From: JAJYLM01 sp964547905
GTDB lineage: Bacteria; JAMCPX01
Assembly: GCA_964547905.1 (NCBI GenBank)
Contig: CAZJPN010000053.1
Coordinates: 59,792-123,791, forward strand
Length of the DNA: 64,000 bases
Reading direction: 5' to 3'
Of the stretch, positions 60,321 to 64,000 are shown piece by piece. The first letter of the stretch is position 1, and each line of letters opens with the position of its first letter. The position numbers were made by a program, and so were the translations under genes. The notes below the pieces were generated by a model. That model worked only from the letters and a program-made list of their open reading frames with translations. It searched no databases and had not been told where the DNA came from.

Positions 60321-60406
60321 GTAAACCCCGTTATACCTGCTTTTTTAAAGCAGGCATTAACAATGAGTAAAGATAAATTTTTCGTTACCGGTGTAACGGG
60401 GTTTAC
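60321..60406. other. Inverted repeat with alternative hairpins after the YyaL gene
   Basis: GTAAACCCCGTTATACC (60321-60337) pairs with 60390-60406 at 16 of 17 positions. Between them, CCTGCTTT/AAAGCAGG forms an 8-bp hairpin (60336-60354). The right arm can instead pair locally as CGTTAC/GTAACG (60383-60398). It could be a terminator or a repeat; a related GTAAACCCCGTTA occurs at the macB terminator (7655). Confidence 0.5.
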
Positions 60407-60463
60407 CCTTTCGCAAAGTAAAAAACTGACCTGCCGCATTTTTGAGCAAATGTAAACTATAGC

Positions 60464-60492
60464 TTTAAAATTTATTTCAGATGTTATATAAT
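60464..60492 (+). promoter_or_regulatory. Probable slp promoter
   Basis: TATAAT (60487-60492) has a TTTAAA 17 bp upstream (60464-60469), 24 bp before the slp ATG and its AAGGAGG. The -10 is perfect and the -35 is weak. Confidence 0.4.
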
Positions 60493-60515
60493 TGTATTGT
60501 ATTCAAGGAGGCAGT

Positions 60516-61067
60516 ATGGTTAAGACAATAAGTTATATGCTCCTTGCAATCTCGCTGATCGCAGTTACAGGTTGCGCAAAGGAGATCCCTGAAAACGTAA
60601 TTTCAAACGTTGATAAAGCCATAACGTTCAACATGCTTATACATGATCCGTCTACTTATAAGGGCAAAACAGTTATTGCCGGCGGTGAGATTATAAGCTC
60701 TGCAAATGAAAGCAACGGTCATACATCAATCGAAATAATGGAACTGCCGCTTGACAGCGATTACAAGCCCAGAAAAGGAGATAAGTCGGCCGGAAGATTC
60801 ATAGCATCATATAAAGGTTACCTTGAAACGCACATATTCAGGCCCGGCAGATTTGTTACCGTTGTTGGCGTTGTTGCGGATGCCAAAAAAGGAACCATAG
60901 GCAGCATGCCCTATGTCTTCCCCGTAATCGACATAACATATATTAAATTGTGGCCAATAGTTCACAAGAGTACAGTGCCTGCATATTCTGTTGGCTTTGG
61001 ATTTGATTATGGCCCGCCTATGTTTCCACCGTGGGGATATTACCCTTATGGGCCGTTCTGGTACTAA
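60516..61067 (+). CDS. slp: Slp-family outer-membrane lipoprotein
   Basis: The ATG at 60516 has AAGGAGG upstream (183 residues); a TTG at 60492 is unlikely. A lipoprotein signal ends VTGC (Cys near 20). The Slp domain follows: AITFNMLIHDPSTYKGKTVI, GGEIISS, IEIMELPLDSDYKPRKGDKS and YLETHIFRPGRFVTVVGVV. Slp proteins are starvation-inducible outer-membrane lipoproteins of undefined role. The last 15 residues are proline/aromatic-rich (YGPPMFPPWGYYPYGPFWY). Confidence 0.9.
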   Translation: MVKTISYMLLAISLIAVTGCAKEIPENVISNVDKAITFNMLIHDPSTYKGKTVIAGGEIISSANESNGHTSIEIMELPLDSDYKPRKGDKSAGRFIASYKGYLETHIFRPGRFVTVVGVVADAKKGTIGSMPYVFPVIDITYIKLWPIVHKSTVPAYSVGFGFDYGPPMFPPWGYYPYGPFWY

Positions 61068-61089
61068 TGCCTCGATATAAATATTTATC

Positions 61090-62919
61090 ATGTCAGAAAA
61101 TCTAACACTTACCAAGGTTGGAGTAAAAAGAAAGATTTTGTTTTTTCTTGGGGGTAAAAACACAATAAAAACTGTGCTCGTAGGATTTGCAGCTTTAGCT
61201 TTAGCTCTATTTCTAATCACAACTATATCCGCCTACGGTTCAACAAAAGGCCATAAGGCAAAACATCTTTACGGCATGGCTGTAAAAAACTATTACATCC
61301 TCAACTCCAGTAAACAGAAACAGCAGTACAGAGATACATGGTTAAATGTCATCAATAAATTCGAACAGGTATATAAAGATTATCCGAAAAGCAGCTATGC
61401 GCCCAAGGCACTTTACAATATAGGTAATCTTTACAACAATCTTTACACACGCTCATTCCTCGATAAGGATCTCAATGCCGGCATAAATGCATTTAAAATG
61501 CTACAGCAACACTATAAGGATAATACCCTTGCAGACGATGCCCTGTTTAAGATCGCCGAAATATACAGAACAAAAAAAGGTGACACAGAAACTGCACTCC
61601 GTTTTTATGAACTTATACTCGAAGATTATCCGAACAGCAATTCGGCTCCGATGGCGAAGATCTGGGTGAAAAAACTTGGAGGCAGTATAACAGTAAAACA
61701 ACCAGTGCATGCAAAAAAGAGCGCCGGTGTTTTAAACGGTATAAAGATATGGTCAGCCGGTGATTATACGCGTGTTGTAATCAACGTCTCAAACGAGGTT
61801 ATTTACTCTGGTCATCTGCTTGAACAAACAGATGACAACATGCCGGGCAAGAGAATTTATATTGATCTCAAAGGTACGATGCTTACGTGTGATACTCCAC
61901 CCATATCCGTAAAAGACGGCATTGTCGAAGAGGTAAGAGCAGGTCAATTTAACAGTAATACAGCGAGAGTGGTTCTGGATGTTGGGAATATAGATGATTA
62001 TTCCATATTCAATTTAGAGGATCCGTTCAGGATCATAATAGATGTAAAGGGTAAAAAGACCGCCGAAGAAAATAACGTGGAGAATGAAAAACTCTCCGAA
62101 ACTACAGCAGAGCAAGCAACAGAGGAAACAGTTCCTAAAGGACTTTCCATATCAAAGATTATAAAAGACTATGAGAATATAAACAAGCAAACACAACCTG
62201 CGGTACCGGTAACAGACAAGTATGTTAATAATGGGTTGTTCATAAAAAAAATTGTTATAGATCCCGGACACGGCGGTCATGATCCCGGAGCAATAGGTCC
62301 GAACGGTATAATGGAAAAAACCATAACCCTCAAAATAGGTACCATGCTTGCGGATAAATTAAGGGCCATGGGGTTTCATGTAATCATGACAAGGGACAAG
62401 GATGTGTTTATACCGCTTGAGGAAAGGACTGCTATTGCGAATATGAGCAATGCGGATATTTTTATATCCATACATGCCAATGCAAGCCTGAGCCACCGAA
62501 CAAGGGGTATAACGACTTACTATCTGAGTACCACCCATGATAGAGCATCAATGCTTGTTGCAGCAAGAGAAAATGCCACGTCCACTAAAAAATTGAGCGA
62601 CCTGCAATTAATCCTCGAGGACCTCATGAAAACGGCAAAGATCAATGAATCTGCAATTTTTGCAAACGACATCCAGCAAAACATGGTTCAGAGCCTGCGG
62701 AAGGACGGCTACGATACCCCGGACCTCGGGGTAAGGAGCGCTCCCTTTTTTGTGCTTATGCATGCGAATATGCCGAGTATACTTATAGAAACTTCTTTTG
62801 TGACGAATCCTACAGAAGAAAGACTGCTTGAAGAAAAAAGATACGAACAGAGCATTGTGGATGGGGTTGTCAAGGGTATACTCCAGTATGGAACAAAGTT
62901 AAAGATGGCAGAACAATGA
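61090..62919 (+). CDS. N-acetylmuramoyl-L-alanine amidase with AMIN domain (AmiC-like)
   Basis: A 609-residue periplasmic amidase that cuts stem peptides from peptidoglycan during division. An N-terminal membrane segment (about residues 34-52) is followed by a TPR-like helical region (about 60-195, with FEQVYKDYPKSSYAPKALYN, FYELILEDYPNSNSAPMAKI), an AMIN domain (about 210-320) and the zinc Amidase_3 domain (about 385-600). Zinc ligands and catalytic residues are in VIDPGHGGHDPGAIG, IMEKTITLKIG and FISIHANASLS. The TPR-like part is an addition not found in E. coli AmiC. 23 bp after slp; tadA follows by 21 bp. Confidence 0.92.
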   Translation: MSENLTLTKVGVKRKILFFLGGKNTIKTVLVGFAALALALFLITTISAYGSTKGHKAKHLYGMAVKNYYILNSSKQKQQYRDTWLNVINKFEQVYKDYPKSSYAPKALYNIGNLYNNLYTRSFLDKDLNAGINAFKMLQQHYKDNTLADDALFKIAEIYRTKKGDTETALRFYELILEDYPNSNSAPMAKIWVKKLGGSITVKQPVHAKKSAGVLNGIKIWSAGDYTRVVINVSNEVIYSGHLLEQTDDNMPGKRIYIDLKGTMLTCDTPPISVKDGIVEEVRAGQFNSNTARVVLDVGNIDDYSIFNLEDPFRIIIDVKGKKTAEENNVENEKLSETTAEQATEETVPKGLSISKIIKDYENINKQTQPAVPVTDKYVNNGLFIKKIVIDPGHGGHDPGAIGPNGIMEKTITLKIGTMLADKLRAMGFHVIMTRDKDVFIPLEERTAIANMSNADIFISIHANASLSHRTRGITTYYLSTTHDRASMLVAARENATSTKKLSDLQLILEDLMKTAKINESAIFANDIQQNMVQSLRKDGYDTPDLGVRSAPFFVLMHANMPSILIETSFVTNPTEERLLEEKRYEQSIVDGVVKGILQYGTKLKMAEQ

Positions 62920-62940
62920 AATAGGTTATCGTAATCCAGC

Positions 62941-63393
62941 ATGCACACACACGCTTATTACATGAAAATGGCGCTCCAGGAAGCAAGGATAGCACAAGAG
63001 CAGGGAGAGGTTCCTGTGGGCGCTGTTGTTGTAATCGGGGACAGCGTTGCAGCACGCGCTCATAACAATGTAATAGCAATGAATGACCCTTCTGCCCATG
63101 CCGAGATACTTGCCCTAAGAGAGGCAGGATATTCAATCGGGAATTACAGGCTTACCCAGGCAAGACTGTATGTTACGATTGAACCTTGCGTGATGTGTGC
63201 CGGAGCAATGATCCATGCAAGAATAAAGCAGCTGATATTCGGTGCTTACGATACGAAGGCAGGTGCAATAACGCTGTTTGATATGTTTCACGACAGGAGA
63301 CTGAACCACAGGGTTGAGGTCGTACCCGGTATCCTCGGACGAGAGTCATCCCTGGTGTTAAAGGAATTTTTCAAAAAGAAAAGGATGCGGTAA
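62941..63393 (+). CDS. tadA: tRNA-specific adenosine deaminase
   Basis: A 150-residue TadA that converts A34 to inosine in tRNA-Arg(ACG). The deaminase zinc site is HAEILALR (His53, Glu55 as the proton shuttle) and EPCVMCAGAM (Cys83, Cys86). N-terminal YYMKMALQEARIAQEQGEVP and VEVVPGILGRESSLVLKEFF at the end are typical. No ribosome binding site is seen before the ATG at 62941. Confidence 0.93.
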   Translation: MHTHAYYMKMALQEARIAQEQGEVPVGAVVVIGDSVAARAHNNVIAMNDPSAHAEILALREAGYSIGNYRLTQARLYVTIEPCVMCAGAMIHARIKQLIFGAYDTKAGAITLFDMFHDRRLNHRVEVVPGILGRESSLVLKEFFKKKRMR

Positions 63394-63513
63394 GTTGTAT
63401 GTGAGGGTTTGAAACCAGCCCATACTGATTGTGTAATGTGTAGCCCTGCCCCCGGTTTCCCCCAGAAGTCTATCAAGATGTGCATGTAGTTTCTTACATG
63501 AAATATTAGCATT

Positions 63514-63551
63514 TTGACACCATTTTATGATGTAGTATCCTGTAATACAGG
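63514..63551 (+). promoter_or_regulatory. Promoter and palindromic operator of the CopG/PIN pair
   Basis: TTGACA (63514-63519) lies 16 bp before TATCCT (63536-63541). A dyad CCTGTA-A-TACAGG (63539-63551) overlaps the -10 box, a typical arrangement for autorepression by ribbon-helix-helix antitoxins. GGGGAG follows as ribosome binding site. Confidence 0.55.
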
Positions 63552-63559
63552 GGAGCATT

Positions 63560-63778
63560 ATGAGAAGAATAATGTCTATTAGCTTGCCGGAAAAGCTATC
63601 GTCTCAGCTTAATGCATATGCAAAGACTACGGGTAGAAACAAGAGCGATATCGTGAAGGAATCCATAAGTTTCTATCTTTGGGATTCAAAGTTCAGGGAA
63701 ATCTCCAGAAAACTGGGCGTAAGGGCTAAAAAAGTTGGGATAGTTACAGAGGAAGATGTATTCAGAGCTATTTCGTGA
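63560..63778 (+). CDS. Ribbon-helix-helix (CopG-family) antitoxin
   Basis: A 72-residue protein whose first 50 residues form a ribbon-helix-helix: MRRIMSISLPEKLSSQLNAY (strand and first helix) and KTTGRNKSDIVKESISFYLW (turn and second helix). The C-terminal tail presumably binds and inhibits the PIN toxin encoded next. The stop codon overlaps the toxin GTG start by 4 bp. It is probably autoregulated through the dyad at 63539. Confidence 0.85.
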   Translation: MRRIMSISLPEKLSSQLNAYAKTTGRNKSDIVKESISFYLWDSKFREISRKLGVRAKKVGIVTEEDVFRAIS

Positions 63779-63873
63779 AAGTGGTTTTTGATTCAAATGT
63801 TCTCATATCTGCATTTATCACTGATGGTATCTGTACGAGAATAACAGAGGGCAGAATAGGGTCACCCATTTAA
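63775..63873 (+). pseudogene. PIN-domain toxin, truncated after about 30 residues
   Basis: From GTG 63775 the frame reads KVVFDSNVLISAFITDG, the standard opening of PIN-family toxins with its first catalytic Asp (VFDSN). Near ITEGRIG the sequence leaves the family pattern and stops at 63873, 32 codons in all. Complete PIN toxins have about 130-150 residues. The downstream DNA (about 63860 on) seems to be inserted sequence, so the toxin is inactive. Confidence 0.7.
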
Positions 63874-63906
63874 AGTGCACCTGTCAAGAGAAAAGTTCAT
63901 CCCTAT

Positions 63907-63929
63907 CGTGAGAAACGGAGTTTCTCACG
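63907..63929. other. Hairpin in inserted DNA at the right window edge
   Basis: CGTGAGAAAC (63907-63916) and its exact complement (63920-63929) form a 10-bp stem with a 3-base loop. It sits in the sequence that interrupts the PIN toxin and runs off the window. The segment has no recognisable gene and is a candidate end of a mobile element. Confidence 0.4.
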
Positions 63930-64000
63930 GCTGTTCCATACTTTGGTGTTATCACCATCTCTACCATTGCCGTAGTTTCTTTGTGTTTGTGTGTCAGTAA

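Noticed and set aside
1..64000. CRISPR array or phage module
   Set aside because: I saw no regularly spaced direct repeats and no phage structural genes.

Overview
The window comes from a moderately AT-rich, Gram-negative, anaerobic sulfur-metabolising bacterium. A TolC homologue, an Slp lipoprotein, an outer-membrane barrel and LPS-type glycosyltransferases indicate the outer membrane. The centre is a nearly complete dissimilatory sulfite reductase (dsr) locus on the minus strand (25547 down to 13571) in the order dsrA-B-D-L-N-C, an RsbRD-type protein, dsrM-K-J-O-P. dsrD points to the reductive direction (sulfite/sulfate respiration or disproportionation), whereas dsrL was first known from sulfur oxidisers. 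The two together, with no dsrEFH in the window, recall uncultivated Desulfobacterota-like lineages (for example the Sva0485/Acidulodesulfobacterales type). This placement is inference.

Layout. 1-1.2 kb: the 5' part of a radical SAM gene and a nicotinamidase. 1.4-7.7 kb: ECF sigma factor, zinc-finger anti-sigma factor, CnrX/Spy-like periplasmic sensor, TolC, MacA and MacB (ATPase and permease as separate genes), followed by a Crp/Fnr regulator. 8.4-13.4 kb: a small inverted-repeat element, an archaeal-type phosphoglycerate mutase homologue, a GC-rich acyl-CoA synthetase, a YbjQ protein, tRNA-Leu(CAA), and a decayed REP-associated transposase element that has replaced the 3' end of a second Crp/Fnr gene. 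13.5-25.6 kb: the dsr locus with a consensus-like promoter. 25.7-29.6 kb: ROK protein, glycerate 2-kinase, TlyA, ComF. 29.6-33 kb: an EmrAB-type efflux pair under a TetR regulator with two matching operators. 33-38 kb: acyl-CoA dehydrogenase, UbiE/MenG, three glycosyltransferases.

38.3-41.7 kb is a decayed toxin-antitoxin/ATPase island: an intact AbiEii-type nucleotidyltransferase with a small partner, a rearranged remnant of the same pair, a DUF4143-type ATPase with two frameshifts, and a truncated second ATPase. 41.8-48.7 kb: ispG and a TetR-HlyD-ABC-ABC-permease-permease exporter like ybhGFSR. 49-53.8 kb: murA-hisG-hisD-macro-domain operon and a dGTPase-like HD hydrolase. 54-64 kb: a ten-haem cytochrome c lipoprotein, an outer-membrane barrel, DoxX-WrbA, a DUF4442 hot-dog protein, a YyaL-type thioredoxin-domain protein, Slp, an N-acetylmuramoyl-L-alanine amidase, TadA, and a CopG/PIN toxin-antitoxin pair whose toxin is cut short near the window edge.

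Functionally, DsrAB with DsrD reduces sulfite, DsrC carries the sulfur as a trisulfide, and DsrMKJOP returns electrons from the menaquinone pool (a UbiE/MenG methyltransferase is present). DsrL offers a second, NAD(P)H-linked electron route. Intergenic DNA is rich in dispersed repeats: a two-copy terminal-inverted-repeat element, GTCATTCC-type repeats, an AT-rich hairpin repeat and several long inverted repeats. Some have altered the ends of genes.
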